A stretch of 31,538 bases of DNA. Origin: DASUGC01 sp035606665 (GTDB taxonomy: Bacteria; Acidobacteriota; Vicinamibacteria; Vicinamibacterales; SCN-69-37). The stretch lies in contig DATNEY010000059.1 of assembly GCA_035606665.1 (NCBI GenBank), positions 1-31,538 on the forward strand, in the 5' to 3' direction. The position numbers and the translations under genes are program-made. Positions within the stretch are counted from its first letter, which is position 1. The number at the start of each line of letters is the position of its first letter. The notes beneath the pieces are model-generated. The model ran no database searches and was not told the DNA's origin. It worked only from the letters and a program-made list of their open reading frames with translations. Below, piece by piece: positions 1 through 8,043 of the stretch.

Positions 1-1337
1 TCGGCGGCACCCCGATGGTGCGCCTCAACCGCATCCCGCGCGGCGTCATCCAGGGCACGGTCCTCGCCAAGATCGAAACCTTCAACCCCGGCAACTCGAT
101 CAAGGATCGCATGGCGGTGAAGATGATCGAGGATGCCGAGCGCGCCGGCCTGCTCAAACCCGGCGGCACGATCATCGAGGGCACGTCCGGGAATACCGGC
201 ATGGGGCTCGCCATCGCGGCGGTGGTCAAAGGCTACAAGTGCATCTTCACGACCACCGACAAGCAGTCGAAAGAGAAGGTGGATGCGCTCAAGGCGTTCG
301 GCGCCGAAGTGATCGTCTGTCCGACCGACGTCGATCCCGAGGATCCGCGGTCGTACTACTCGGTGTCGTCACGGCTCGAGCGCGAGATCCCTGGCGCGTG
401 GAAGGCCAATCAGTACGACAACCCGTCGAACACCAAGGCGCACTACGAGCAGACCGCGCCGGAGATCTGGGATCAGACCGACGGCAAGGTCGCGCACCTC
501 GTGGTCGGTGTCGGCACGGGCGGGACCGTGAGTGGCATCGCCAAATACCTGAGAGAACGTAACCCGAAGGTGAAGGTGTGGGGCATCGATACGTATGGGT
601 CAGTCTTCAAGAAATACAAAGAGACGGGAGTCTTCGACAAGAACGAGATCTACCCATACGTCACCGAGGGTATCGGCGAGGACTTTCTGCCGCAAAACGT
701 GGACTTCAGCCTGATCGAGGCGTTCGAGAAGGTCACGGACAAGGACGCCGCGATCATGACGCGGCGGATCGCCCGCGAGGAAGGCATCTTCGCGGGCAAC
801 TCGGCCGGCGCGGCTGTAGCCGGCCTGCTCCAGCTCCGCGATCGCTTCACGAAAGACGATGTGGTGGTCGTGATCTTCCACGACCACGGCACGCGTTACC
901 TCGGCAAGATGTTCAACGACGACTGGATGCGCAAGAAGGGCTACCTCGACAAGGCCGGCCTCACCGCACGCGACATCGTCGCGGTCCGTCCCGCGACGCC
1001 GCTCTTCAGCCTTGACCGGCACGACACCGTCTCGAGAGCCGTCACCGTGATGACCGAGCACGACTATTCGCAGATTCCCATTACCGATGGCGGACGCTTC
1101 ATCGGATCGGTCAGCGAAACGCGCCTGTATCAGGCCATCGTGCAGGATCCGGAAGTGAAAGGCCGGCAGGTCGAGACCATCATGCAGCCCGCGTTCCCCT
1201 TCGCGGATATTTCGATGGGAATGGAGGCGCTGTCACGCATGATCACGCCGGAGACACCGGCCGTACTCGTCCGCGACTTCAAGAGCCAGGAGACCTACAT
1301 CATCACGCGCTGGGACGTCATCCGCGCGCTCGGCTAG
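1..1337 (+). CDS. Cystathionine beta-synthase with C-terminal CBS domains (5' end missing)
   Basis: PLP-dependent enzyme that condenses serine (or acetylserine) with homocysteine to cystathionine; cytoplasmic. The reading frame is open to the left edge and begins GGTPMVRLN, the usual N-terminal family motif, so the true start lies outside. Counting from the Met at base 15: the Schiff-base lysine is K30 in NPGNSIKDR, the substrate loop TSGNTG is at 57-62 and the PLP-phosphate loop GVGTGGT at 166-172. About 120 residues after the fold II catalytic domain form two CBS (Bateman) domains, near 320-375 and 385-440, which often bind adenosyl ligands. That tail separates it from plain cysteine synthase (CysK/CysM), the main alternative. 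The stop is TAG at 1335-1337, followed by a hairpin shared with the convergent gene. Confidence 0.9.
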   Translation, partial: GGTPMVRLNRIPRGVIQGTVLAKIETFNPGNSIKDRMAVKMIEDAERAGLLKPGGTIIEGTSGNTGMGLAIAAVVKGYKCIFTTTDKQSKEKVDALKAFGAEVIVCPTDVDPEDPRSYYSVSSRLEREIPGAWKANQYDNPSNTKAHYEQTAPEIWDQTDGKVAHLVVGVGTGGTVSGIAKYLRERNPKVKVWGIDTYGSVFKKYKETGVFDKNEIYPYVTEGIGEDFLPQNVDFSLIEAFEKVTDKDAAIMTRRIAREEGIFAGNSAGAAVAGLLQLRDRFTKDDVVVVIFHDHGTRYLGKMFNDDWMRKKGYLDKAGLTARDIVAVRPATPLFSLDRHDTVSRAVTVMTEHDYSQIPITDGGRFIGSVSETRLYQAIVQDPEVKGRQVETIMQPAFPFADISMGMEALSRMITPETPAVLVRDFKSQETYIITRWDVIRALG

Positions 1338-1407
1338 CGGCTGCGCCAACGGCGCGGCCCGCCGGAGCGGAGTGGGGCAAACGGGGCCCCGCGAGCGACG
1401 GCGAAAG

Positions 1408-1433
1408 GGGTCTGGCGGGACGAAGTCCCCCAG
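1408..1433. terminator. Hairpin between convergent genes, GGGTCTGG family
   Basis: GGGTCTGG (1408-1415) runs into a 9-bp stem (1412-1421 with 1425-1433, one bulged C, loop GAA). It lies between the stops of the CBS gene (+) and the small anchored protein (-), so it could terminate both. There is no clear T-run. A similar arrangement occurs at 10767-10789. Confidence 0.5.
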
Positions 1434-1439
1434 CCAAGA

Positions 1440-2006
1440 TTAGAAGGGTGTGACTTTCTTGAACGCGCCGAAGACGCCCTTGAAGGCGTCGGCGATGGTG
1501 GCGCCGGTGACGGCGCCCGTGCGGACGATCGAATCCTTCGTCTTCTTCAGGGCGCCGCTGACGAATCCCGTGGCGGGAGCAGCCGGCGCTGACTGCGGAA
1601 GATCGATCTCGTAAAGCGCGATCGTTCCCTGCAGCACGACCAGTTCAGTCGGTTCGCCGACCGGCGCCGTCAGATCCGGCATTACGGGCGCCGGCGATTC
1701 GACAACTGCCTCCGTTATCCGTGCTGCCGGCAGACCCGGCGGCAGGAATCTCGCTGTGCCCATGTTCTTCGCGTGGATCGTGCCGCGAACGATGACGCGG
1801 CGCTCGGGAACTGGCGCGGGAATGCGTCGTTCCAGGTTCTGCGCGAGCATCGGGACGTCCGGTGCCGGCAGCCGCACCGCGCGCACGGAGGGCAACGCCG
1901 ATCCGACCGGCCAGTAATCCACCGCGGCGCCGGCGCCGGCAAGCAGACCAAGACCGAGTACGGCGAGTGTCTTGGCGTAGAGGTCGCGGAGGGAATCGCC
2001 CCGCAC
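1440..2006 (-). CDS. Small anchored or secreted protein of unknown function
   Basis: 188 residues from a GTG start at 2006-2004; I do not recognise a family. Residues about 13-30 form one hydrophobic helix, either a signal anchor or a signal peptide. The rest is rich in Pro, Ala and Val (for example APVPERR and ESPAPVMPDLTAP). The tail is Lys/Gly/Ala-rich and ends in FKKVTPF. It starts only 9 nt after the stop of the metal ABC permease, so it is probably the last gene of that operon and may be an envelope accessory of metal uptake. That role is inference from position only. No strong ribosome-binding site is visible, which fits translational coupling to the permease. Confidence 0.6.
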   Translation of the reverse strand: MRGDSLRDLYAKTLAVLGLGLLAGAGAAVDYWPVGSALPSVRAVRLPAPDVPMLAQNLERRIPAPVPERRVIVRGTIHAKNMGTARFLPPGLPAARITEAVVESPAPVMPDLTAPVGEPTELVVLQGTIALYEIDLPQSAPAAPATGFVSGALKKTKDSIVRTGAVTGATIADAFKGVFGAFKKVTPF

Positions 2007-2015
2007 GGCTTCAGT

Positions 2016-2861
2016 CTACGCCTGTAACGTCCGTTTGGGTAGCACCACTTTGACCAGCGCCATCACGACCAGCGCCAGGCCGAACGTGCAGACAATCGTC
2101 GCGCCTGTCGGAAGGTCGAACAGCACCGAGAAATACATCCCAAGGACGGACACGACCCCCGCCATCGCCCATCCGATGGCCAGGCGTGGCCCGATTCTGG
2201 AGGAAAACAGCATCCCCCCGACGGACGGGACGATCAGATAGCAAAACACCAGCAGGACGCCGGCGACCGCCACAGAGCGTGTCACGACGAACCCGAACGA
2301 CGCGTAGAAAAGGAAGTCCCACCATCGGACGGCCACGCCGCGCGCCGCCGCCTTCTCCGGTGACACCGAGATCTCGAGGAAACGATGCCTGAAGACAAAG
2401 TGAAAAGCGCCGATCAGCGCATACAGGGCGGCCGTCGTCCACACCTCAGGCCACTGCACCGACAGGATGTTGCCCACGAGCATGTCGCGCAGGTGCTCGC
2501 TCTCGCCGGGAGCCTTGCTCATCGCAACGATGACGGCGGCGGATGCGACCGCGTATGAAATGCCGATGATCGCCTCCTGCGGGATCTTCGCCTCCTGTCC
2601 TTTCACCATCGCGAAGATCAACGCGCCGACGAGCGTGAAGGCCAGGCTCATCCAGTAGACGCCCGGGCTGTGTGGATCGCCGCCGAGCGCCGGCACGAGC
2701 ACGGCGATCGTCGCGCCGAGCGACGCGATCTGCGCGAGCGACAGGTCCACGAAGATGACGCCGCGTTCCACCACATGGAGGCCGAGATAGGCGTGGATGC
2801 CGGCGACGACGAGCGCGGCCGCAATCGGCGCCGCCAGGAACTCGAGAAGGACTGTATCCAT
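2016..2861 (-). CDS. Metal ABC transporter permease, ZnuB/MntB type (ABC-3 family)
   Basis: Integral inner-membrane subunit of a zinc or manganese importer, 281 residues. About seven or eight hydrophobic helices span the protein, and the N-terminal stretch (about residues 27-50, VVERGVIFVDLSLAQIASLG) matches the conserved region after TM1 of the ABC-3 family. ATG at 2861-2859 was taken as the start; a TTG one codon upstream (2864) is possible. It follows the binding-protein stop by about 8 nt, so the two are cotranscribed. The nucleotide-binding subunit (ZnuC-like), normally encoded between these two genes, is absent here and must come from elsewhere. The metal cannot be decided from sequence alone, though the binding protein suggests zinc or manganese. 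Confidence 0.9.
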   Translation of the reverse strand: MDTVLLEFLAAPIAAALVVAGIHAYLGLHVVERGVIFVDLSLAQIASLGATIAVLVPALGGDPHSPGVYWMSLAFTLVGALIFAMVKGQEAKIPQEAIIGISYAVASAAVIVAMSKAPGESEHLRDMLVGNILSVQWPEVWTTAALYALIGAFHFVFRHRFLEISVSPEKAAARGVAVRWWDFLFYASFGFVVTRSVAVAGVLLVFCYLIVPSVGGMLFSSRIGPRLAIGWAMAGVVSVLGMYFSVLFDLPTGATIVCTFGLALVVMALVKVVLPKRTLQA

Positions 2862-2868
2862 CAACGCA

Positions 2869-3822
2869 TTACCGTCCCGTCGCTTGTTTCAGCGCGGCCG
2901 TGAGTTGCGCCACGTTGTAGTCAAAGAGCTGAATGTAGTCGCCCGCTTCCTTCACGCCACCGACCGACGGCGCCAATACGAGTACCGTGCCGCCGATGCG
3001 GCTCGCGATCGACTGCGGCGTCTTGAGGCTGAAGTAGGGCTCCACGACGATGAGCTTCACGCCCTGGCGTTGCATCTCGTCGATGAGCTGGATGATGTGC
3101 GACGGTGGCGCGGGGATGCCGGGCTTGGGCTCGACGTACCCGATGACGTTCAGGCCCCACCGCTCCATGAAGTTCGGCCAGGAGCGGTGGTACGTCACGA
3201 GCTTCGCGCCCTTGTACGGCGCGAGCGCGGCGTCCCACTTCTTTTCCGCAGCCGCGAGACGCGTGTCGAACTGCGCGTAGCGCTGTTCGAACACCGCGCG
3301 ATCGTTGGGCGCGAGCGCGATCAGTTTGTCGCGAATGGCCTTCGCGATCTGCCGGCCGTTGCCGGGATCGAGCCAGTAGTGCGGATTCCCCTCGGGGTGC
3401 ACGTCACCCATCGCGCGCGTGATCTGGCCGGTCGGAATCTCCAGAATCTTCACGTTCCTCGAAGCGTCGAGGAACCCGGTGCCGCCGGCCTGCACTTTCG
3501 CATTCCGGCTGCTCGTCACGAGCGCGGGCAGCCAGCCGATCTCGAGCTCGCGTCCAACGGCGATCAGCAGATCGGCGCGGCTGACTTCGAGGATGAAGCT
3601 GGGCTTGGGATCCACTTGATGCGGATCCTGGTAGCCCTTCGCGAGTCCGACGACCGTCACGCGATCGCCGCCCACTTCACGGGCGAGCGACGCGAGGTCC
3701 TCGGTTGTGGTGACGACCTTGAGCGGCGCGACCGACCCGGCGGCGGTCGCCCCGCCCGCGACTGCCGCAAGTACCGCGGCCAACGCCGGCGCCGCAAGAA
3801 AACGAACGTATCTTGATGTCAT
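2869..3822 (-). CDS. Periplasmic metal-binding protein, ZnuA family (cluster A-I)
   Basis: Solute-binding protein of the metal importer, 317 residues. A signal peptide covers about residues 1-28 (Ala-rich, ending near ATAAG). Candidate metal ligands in family order are H68 in DPHQ, histidines in VHPEGNPHYWLDP, the His of YHRSW and the acidic residue in VEPYFS. The protein lacks the long His-rich loop of many ZnuA proteins, so zinc is not certain and manganese is possible. ATG at 3822-3820 is preceded by GGAGC at a suitable distance. The gene follows the porin-like gene by 9 nt and precedes the permease by about 8 nt, giving an operon that covers outer membrane, periplasm and inner membrane. 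Confidence 0.9.
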   Translation of the reverse strand: MTSRYVRFLAAPALAAVLAAVAGGATAAGSVAPLKVVTTTEDLASLAREVGGDRVTVVGLAKGYQDPHQVDPKPSFILEVSRADLLIAVGRELEIGWLPALVTSSRNAKVQAGGTGFLDASRNVKILEIPTGQITRAMGDVHPEGNPHYWLDPGNGRQIAKAIRDKLIALAPNDRAVFEQRYAQFDTRLAAAEKKWDAALAPYKGAKLVTYHRSWPNFMERWGLNVIGYVEPKPGIPAPPSHIIQLIDEMQRQGVKLIVVEPYFSLKTPQSIASRIGGTVLVLAPSVGGVKEAGDYIQLFDYNVAQLTAALKQATGR

Positions 3823-3831
3823 GGCTTGCTC

Positions 3832-5193
3832 CTAAAAAACGTGCGCGCCGTGCGCGCCAATCGAGAAGTTGAACTGCATCAGGAATTCGTTGGCGCGGGC
3901 GCCCTCGGCGAAGTTGATGCGGCGGAACTGGCCGCGGATCTGACTGAATTCGGTCGGCCAGAACGTGAGAAACACCGCGCCGCCCTTATCGATCGCGGCG
4001 GCGTCGAGCGCGCGGCCCGAGCGATCCGCACGTGCGCCGATGTACCAGCGGCGGGCGAACTGATACTCGCCGCTCGCATACATGCCGAAGGCACGCTCGT
4101 AGGGGGCGTCCGGCATCTCCTGGCGGCTCCAGATGAGCTCGGTCCGGAGATTCAACCGTTGATAGATCGCGCGTCGAAGCGGCCGGTATCGGAACGTCGC
4201 GTCAAAGCCAACGAGCCTGCGATTCAGGCCGACCGCCGAGAGCGTCGGCGTGGAGATCGAACCCGCGAGCAGCCCGGGCCCGACCTCGACACGCGTCGGG
4301 CCGGTCGCGAGCGACACGCCAAGATCGATGTTCGACGACTCCGTGAGATCGCGGTAGCCGCGCACGCGGCCGACGTAGGCAAGCTTCGAACGCTGGTCGC
4401 TTTGGAAGAGCTCGGACGTGCCGGCGTAGGCTTCGCCGGTGAGCTCGACGAACATGAACGGATTCCGCACGAGATGCGACACCGAAAAGCCCGCGTCCGA
4501 GAAACCCTCGTCGCCGCCGACGAGGTTCTCGGTGACGAGCGAGCGATCGACCGACGGCAGCGTGTGCGTATGGAGCGTGTTCATCTTGCCGAATTGAGCG
4601 CGCATCTTGCCGACCTTCAGCAGAAGGTTCCCCGGCAGCGACGTGAACGTGATGTAGCCTTCCTCGACCTCGGCGCCCTCGCGGCCCACGGCGAGGAAGA
4701 AGTCGGCGCGCGCGTACGGATCCACGACCGCCTGGAACGCCGCCTCGACTTCGCTCATCTGCATCGGCGACAGCGTGGCAAACGGATTCCTGCCGGCCGC
4801 CCCGATGAAGTTGCCGTTCACCGACATGTCCGGGTTGAACACCTTGCTGGAGGCAACCGGGGCCTGGGTCTGCGGCGGCGCTGGTTCGACGGCTTGCGGC
4901 GTCGCGGGCGGCGCGACGGGCACGGCCGGCGGCGTCACAACCAGCGGCCCGCCCCCAATCTGCGACAGCCGCTGCTCGAGTTGCTGCAGGCGGTCGTCAT
5001 AGACGCGCCTCAGGGAGTCGAACTCCTGCCGAAGCCGATCGAGCTCCTCCCGAACCCGGCGAACTTCATCCGGACCTGCGGGTTTTGCGGCCTGCACCGA
5101 AGCCGCGGTTGACGATTGCGCCAGAGCCGGCGACGCGGTCGTCGCGGCAAGCGCCCACAAACCACACACTAATGAGAGACGCAGACGTGCCAT
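3832..5193 (-). CDS. Outer-membrane porin-like beta-barrel protein of the metal operon
   Basis: 453 residues. The start is ATG at 5193-5191 because GAGGAAG lies just upstream and a clean signal peptide follows (MARLRLSLVCGLWAL to SPALAQ). Open frame upstream of this is not protein-like. After a Pro/Ala linker comes an amphipathic coiled coil (EVRRVREELDRLRQEF to QQLEQRLSQ, about residues 40-75), then a Pro/Val/Ala spacer, then about 330 residues of alternating beta-strand pattern ending in phenylalanine (GAHGAHVF). This resembles phosphate-selective-porin-like proteins with a trimerising N-terminal coil. Position upstream of the binding protein and permease suggests it brings the metal ion or its complex across the outer membrane. 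That role is inference; the barrel call is fairly firm. Confidence 0.75.
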   Translation of the reverse strand: MARLRLSLVCGLWALAATTASPALAQSSTAASVQAAKPAGPDEVRRVREELDRLRQEFDSLRRVYDDRLQQLEQRLSQIGGGPLVVTPPAVPVAPPATPQAVEPAPPQTQAPVASSKVFNPDMSVNGNFIGAAGRNPFATLSPMQMSEVEAAFQAVVDPYARADFFLAVGREGAEVEEGYITFTSLPGNLLLKVGKMRAQFGKMNTLHTHTLPSVDRSLVTENLVGGDEGFSDAGFSVSHLVRNPFMFVELTGEAYAGTSELFQSDQRSKLAYVGRVRGYRDLTESSNIDLGVSLATGPTRVEVGPGLLAGSISTPTLSAVGLNRRLVGFDATFRYRPLRRAIYQRLNLRTELIWSRQEMPDAPYERAFGMYASGEYQFARRWYIGARADRSGRALDAAAIDKGGAVFLTFWPTEFSQIRGQFRRINFAEGARANEFLMQFNFSIGAHGAHVF

Positions 5194-5231
5194 CGCTTCC
5201 TCAATTGCCGGATCGGTGACCGGCCTCACCC

Positions 5232-5256
5232 GCCGGACCTGGAGACCCGGCCTACG
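5232..5256. repeat. REP-like palindromic element
   Basis: Imperfect palindrome (GCCGG at 5232-5236 with CCGGC at 5247-5251) ending in CCCGGCCTACG at 5246-5256. The same 11-mer occurs in the palindrome at 31377-31387, and a related hairpin ending in CCTACG lies at 16609-16640. It sits in the leader between the small Cys/His protein and the porin-like gene. Confidence 0.4.
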
Positions 5257-5270
5257 AAAATGAAAATGGA

Positions 5271-5287
5271 CTCCGCGCGCCGCGGAG
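5271..5287 (-). terminator. Possible attenuator hairpin after the small Cys/His protein gene
   Basis: Perfect 7-bp stem (CTCCGCG 5271-5277 with CGCGGAG 5281-5287, 3-nt loop), about 10 nt after the stop of the small gene. In the transcript it is followed by a T-rich stretch (TCCATTTTCATTTTCG). This resembles a weak intrinsic terminator and could lower expression of the downstream porin-transport genes relative to the first gene. Not tested. Confidence 0.4.
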
Positions 5288-5297
5288 AGGAAAAGCG

Positions 5298-5651
5298 CTA
5301 CGCGATGGCGGGCGGGCCGCGCGGTGACGAGGGACTGAGGTCGGAGGTGTAAGCGCGATGCGGGCTGCGGGGGCTGTCCGTATCGACGGCTTCGTCTGGC
5401 GCCGTGACCTGCGCACTGTCGGAGATCGACGCATTGGCCATCGCATTCCACAGATGGCACATCGCGCAGTGGTCGGTCGGCGCGGCAACCGGCGCTTCGA
5501 AGTGTTCGATGGAGTGCGCGAGAACCAGGACCGGACCACAGGCGCCGTCGGGATCGGCGACTGCCGGCTTTTCGAACGCAGGCAGTACCACGGCGACAAC
5601 CAGTGACGCCGTGACGGCCCATGCGGTGATCTGGCGACGTGCTCTGCGCAC
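5298..5651 (-). CDS. Small secreted protein with HCAMCH motif, first gene of metal operon
   Basis: 117 residues from GTG at 5651-5649, with GGAAGAG a few bases upstream. A basic N-terminus is followed by a hydrophobic helix (about residues 9-25), so it is exported. The mature part has C38, H46, H50, H61, C62, C65 and H66; CAMCH at 62-66 formally matches the haem c motif CxxCH. The spread of Cys and His, and its place ahead of metal-uptake genes, fits metal binding better than cytochrome function; both are inference. The tail is Ser/Pro-rich. It resembles short proteins sometimes annotated DUF2946-like, but I cannot confirm the family. It is the promoter-proximal gene of the operon and is separated from the porin-like gene by a hairpin-bearing spacer. 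Confidence 0.6.
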   Translation of the reverse strand: MRRARRQITAWAVTASLVVAVVLPAFEKPAVADPDGACGPVLVLAHSIEHFEAPVAAPTDHCAMCHLWNAMANASISDSAQVTAPDEAVDTDSPRSPHRAYTSDLSPSSPRGPPAIA

Positions 5652-5669
5652 CTGTCTCTTCCGTATAAG

Positions 5670-5699
5670 ACTCTACAGGGCTGTTCGTTACAGGGTCAA
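5670..5699 (-). promoter_or_regulatory. Candidate sigma70-type promoter of the metal operon
   Basis: On the minus strand, TTGACC (5699-5694) is followed after 18 nt by TAGAGT (5675-5670). The predicted start is about 12 nt upstream of the GTG of the small Cys/His protein. This is the only good -35/-10 pair I saw in the divergent spacer. A Zur- or MntR-type operator was not recognised. Confidence 0.4.
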
Positions 5700-5737
5700 A
5701 CCCACCTTCGCCGAACGCTCGCTGCGCTCACGGCCAC

Positions 5738-5754
5738 GGTGGGCGGCTCCCACC
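5738..5754. repeat. Short inverted repeat in the divergent spacer 5652-5812
   Basis: GGTGGG (5738-5743) and CCCACC (5749-5754) flank a 5-nt loop within a GC-rich spacer upstream of the cardiolipin synthase-like gene. CCCACC also occurs at 5701-5706, so alternative pairings are possible. The surrounding stretch looks like non-coding repeat, with no clear promoter for the plus strand. Confidence 0.3.
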
Positions 5755-5812
5755 TGCGCCGGCTGCGGCGGGCAGGCTCCGTCCTCGCTGAAGCTACGGC
5801 ATCATTAGGCTC

Positions 5813-7249
5813 GTGACCGGCCCCGCCCTGACGCATGTCTCGAACCACGCGGCCCTCGTCCGGACCCTGCGGTCCCGTGCGGATCAAGTGTTCAGCCGGG
5901 CCGCCGGGGCGCCGCTCATCGGTGGCAACAGCGTCCGGATCCTCCGCGACGCGCGCGAGAACTACCCCGCCTGGGAAGCGGCGATTGCTTCCGCGCGCAC
6001 GTCGATCCACATCGAGATGTACATCATCCATCGCGACGCGACAGGCCGCAGGTTCATCGACCTGCTCGCCGCGCGGGCGCGCGCGGGCGTCAAGGTCCGC
6101 GTGATCTATGACTGGTTCGGGTGCGGCTGGTCTCCGCTCCTCGGCCTCTTCCGCCCGCTCATCAAGGCCGGTGGTGAAGTGCGGGTCTTCAATCCGCCGA
6201 GATTCGTCGCCGCGCTCGGCTGGACCACGCGCAATCACCGGAAGTACATCGCCATCGACAGCCGCGTCGCCTTCGTCGCTGGACTGTGCATTGGCCGGAT
6301 GTGGGAAGGACGGCCCGAGAAGCATCAGGATCCGTGGCGGGACACGGGCATGGAGATTTCGGGCCCGGCCGTCGCCTATGCGGAGCAGGCGTTCGCCGAG
6401 AGCTGGCGGCTCTCCGGCGGCACGATAGACATGTCGGCGCTGCCGGTCGAAAGCGACGTCCCCGCGACCGGCGCCGTCGATCTCCGGCTCATCTATACCG
6501 AGCCGTTCACCGCCGCGATGTTGCGGACGGATCTCCTCGTCAGCGCGATGGCGCGGCGGCGGCTGTGGATCGCCGACGCCTATTTCGTTGCCCATGGCCC
6601 CTACGTCGCCGCGTTGCAGCACGCCGCGCTGGATGGTGTCGACGTCCGGCTGCTCCTCCCGCAGGGCAGCGACGTCGGCTGGACGGTGCCGATCTCGCGC
6701 ACGCTGTACCGTTCGCTGCTCGACGCGGGCGTCCGGATCTTCGAGTGGAACGGCTCGATGATGCACGCCAAGACCGCCGTGGCGGATTCGCGCTGGGCGC
6801 GCATCGGCTCGACCAATCTCAACCTCAACAGCTGGGTCGGCAACTGGGAGCTCGACGTGGCCATCGAGGACGCGTCCGTCGCCCAGACACTCGAGGCGCA
6901 CTACGAGGAAGACCTCTCGCACTCGACGGAAATCGTGCGTGCGGCGTCACGTCCTCGGCGCCTCCCTGGTTTGGATCCTCGACGGGGCCGGGCGAGGCGG
7001 ACCGCCCGCAAGGCGTTGCGCACCGTCACCGGCGTCGGCCACAGCATCGGCGCGGCGGTGCTGGGCTCGCGCCAGCTCGAGGAATGGGAATCCGCGCCGC
7101 TCATCTTCGTCGGGCTCGTGCTCGCGGCGCTCGCCCTGCTCGGCTTCTGGCGGCCGCGCGCGCTCGCGTGGCCGGTGATCGTCGCGCTTGGGTGGATCGC
7201 GTTTTCATTCCTGACCGAGGCCGCTCGTCTGCTGCTCCGCAGGAAGTAG
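5813..7249 (+). CDS. Cardiolipin synthase-like phospholipase D family enzyme
   Basis: 478 residues, probably membrane-associated, making cardiolipin or a related phospholipid by phosphatidyl transfer. Two complete HKD motifs are present: H142-x-K144-x4-D149 (NHRKYIAID) and H318-x-K320-x4-D325 (MHAKTAVAD, followed by GSTNLN). There is no N-terminal transmembrane pair as in ClsA, so it is closer to ClsB-like enzymes. It carries two hydrophobic helices at the C-terminus (about 430-450 and 453-470), which is less usual and may anchor it. The start is GTG at 5813 with only a weak ribosome-binding site. The gene heads a plus-strand run; cytochrome c follows after 9 nt. Another PLD-family activity cannot be excluded. 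Confidence 0.85.
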   Translation: MTGPALTHVSNHAALVRTLRSRADQVFSRAAGAPLIGGNSVRILRDARENYPAWEAAIASARTSIHIEMYIIHRDATGRRFIDLLAARARAGVKVRVIYDWFGCGWSPLLGLFRPLIKAGGEVRVFNPPRFVAALGWTTRNHRKYIAIDSRVAFVAGLCIGRMWEGRPEKHQDPWRDTGMEISGPAVAYAEQAFAESWRLSGGTIDMSALPVESDVPATGAVDLRLIYTEPFTAAMLRTDLLVSAMARRRLWIADAYFVAHGPYVAALQHAALDGVDVRLLLPQGSDVGWTVPISRTLYRSLLDAGVRIFEWNGSMMHAKTAVADSRWARIGSTNLNLNSWVGNWELDVAIEDASVAQTLEAHYEEDLSHSTEIVRAASRPRRLPGLDPRRGRARRTARKALRTVTGVGHSIGAAVLGSRQLEEWESAPLIFVGLVLAALALLGFWRPRALAWPVIVALGWIAFSFLTEAARLLLRRK

Positions 7250-7258
7250 AATCCCGGT

Positions 7259-7600
7259 GTGGCGCGGTTCGCTCTTCTTCTCGTCACGGCCGGGTTCGCC
7301 GCCGTCGCGACGCTCGCGGCACAGGCCTCGCCAGCGCAGGCTGAGGCCGGACGCAAGGTGTACGACCGCGAGAAGTGCGCCACCTGCCACCAGATCGCCA
7401 GGCGCGGCAACAGCCGGTATCCACTCGATGGCGTCGCGTCACGCCTGACCGAGGACCAGCTCCGGCGCTGGCTCGTGAGCCCCGCCGAAATGGAAGCCGC
7501 GCTGCCCCGCATGCCGGCCCTGCGCATGTCGACGATGAAACCGCGGCTCAACGCGCAGGATCTGGCGGCGCTGGTCACGTACCTGCAGACACTGAAGTAA
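7259..7600 (+). CDS. Small secreted class I cytochrome c
   Basis: 113 residues, periplasmic electron carrier. A signal peptide covers about residues 1-28 (MARFALLLV to SPAQA). The single haem motif is C40-A-T-C43-H44. The sixth haem ligand is probably one of Met85, Met90 or Met93 in LPRMPALRMSTMKPRL. The last helix (DLAALVTYLQTLK) is the typical C-terminal helix of the fold. GTG at 7259 starts 9 nt after the cardiolipin synthase-like stop and the BlaI-type gene starts 14 nt after its end, so all are probably cotranscribed. Its redox partners are not encoded nearby. Confidence 0.9.
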   Translation: MARFALLLVTAGFAAVATLAAQASPAQAEAGRKVYDREKCATCHQIARRGNSRYPLDGVASRLTEDQLRRWLVSPAEMEAALPRMPALRMSTMKPRLNAQDLAALVTYLQTLK

Positions 7601-7614
7601 GATTTGTCCCGTCC

Positions 7615-8043
7615 ATGACTTTCTGGTTTTCCCGCACCAACGATCCCCACCGGGCCCTCGGCGTCCTCGGTCCACTCGAATGGAACGTGCTCGAGGCGTT
7701 GTGGAAGCGCGAGGCGCCGGCTTCGGTCCGGGATCTCACTCCGGACTTCACCGACATCGCGTACACGACGCTCATGACCACGCTCGATCGGCTGCATCGG
7801 AAAGGCATCCTCGAGCGCGAGAAGCTGGGCCGCGCATTCGTGTACCGCCCGCGCCTGACCCGCACGGAGTTCCAGTCGGCCCGGGCCGGTGACGCCGTGC
7901 GCGCCGCGCTCAGGAACGGCGGCTCGCTCGCGCCGCTGGCGTCGTATCTGGTCGATGCGGTCGGCGATCGCGATCGCGAATTGCTCGATCAGCTGGAGGC
8001 ACTCGTGGCCCAGCGCCGTGCCGAGGCGAGGCAGAAGTCATGA
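7615..8043 (+). CDS. BlaI/MecI-family transcriptional repressor
   Basis: 142 residues, winged-helix DNA-binding protein. ATG at 7615. The N-terminal half (LGPLEWNVLEALWKR, VRDLTPDF, AYTTLMTTLDRLHRKGILER, GRAFVYRP) is the PF03965 winged helix with the recognition helix around residues 42-56; the C-terminal part is the helical dimerisation tail. In known systems such repressors are cleaved or released after an M56 membrane peptidase is activated. Here that partner overlaps it by 4 nt (ATGA). The nearby NamZ gene suggests the regulon concerns cell-wall turnover, but no beta-lactamase is present. No operator palindrome was identified upstream of the run. Confidence 0.9.
   Translation: MTFWFSRTNDPHRALGVLGPLEWNVLEALWKREAPASVRDLTPDFTDIAYTTLMTTLDRLHRKGILEREKLGRAFVYRPRLTRTEFQSARAGDAVRAALRNGGSLAPLASYLVDAVGDRDRELLDQLEALVAQRRAEARQKS

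Noticed and set aside
5450..5475. CxxCH (CAMCH) in the small secreted protein as a haem c site
   Set aside because: The protein has no other cytochrome features and other Cys and His nearby; metal binding fits its operon better. It could still bind haem.
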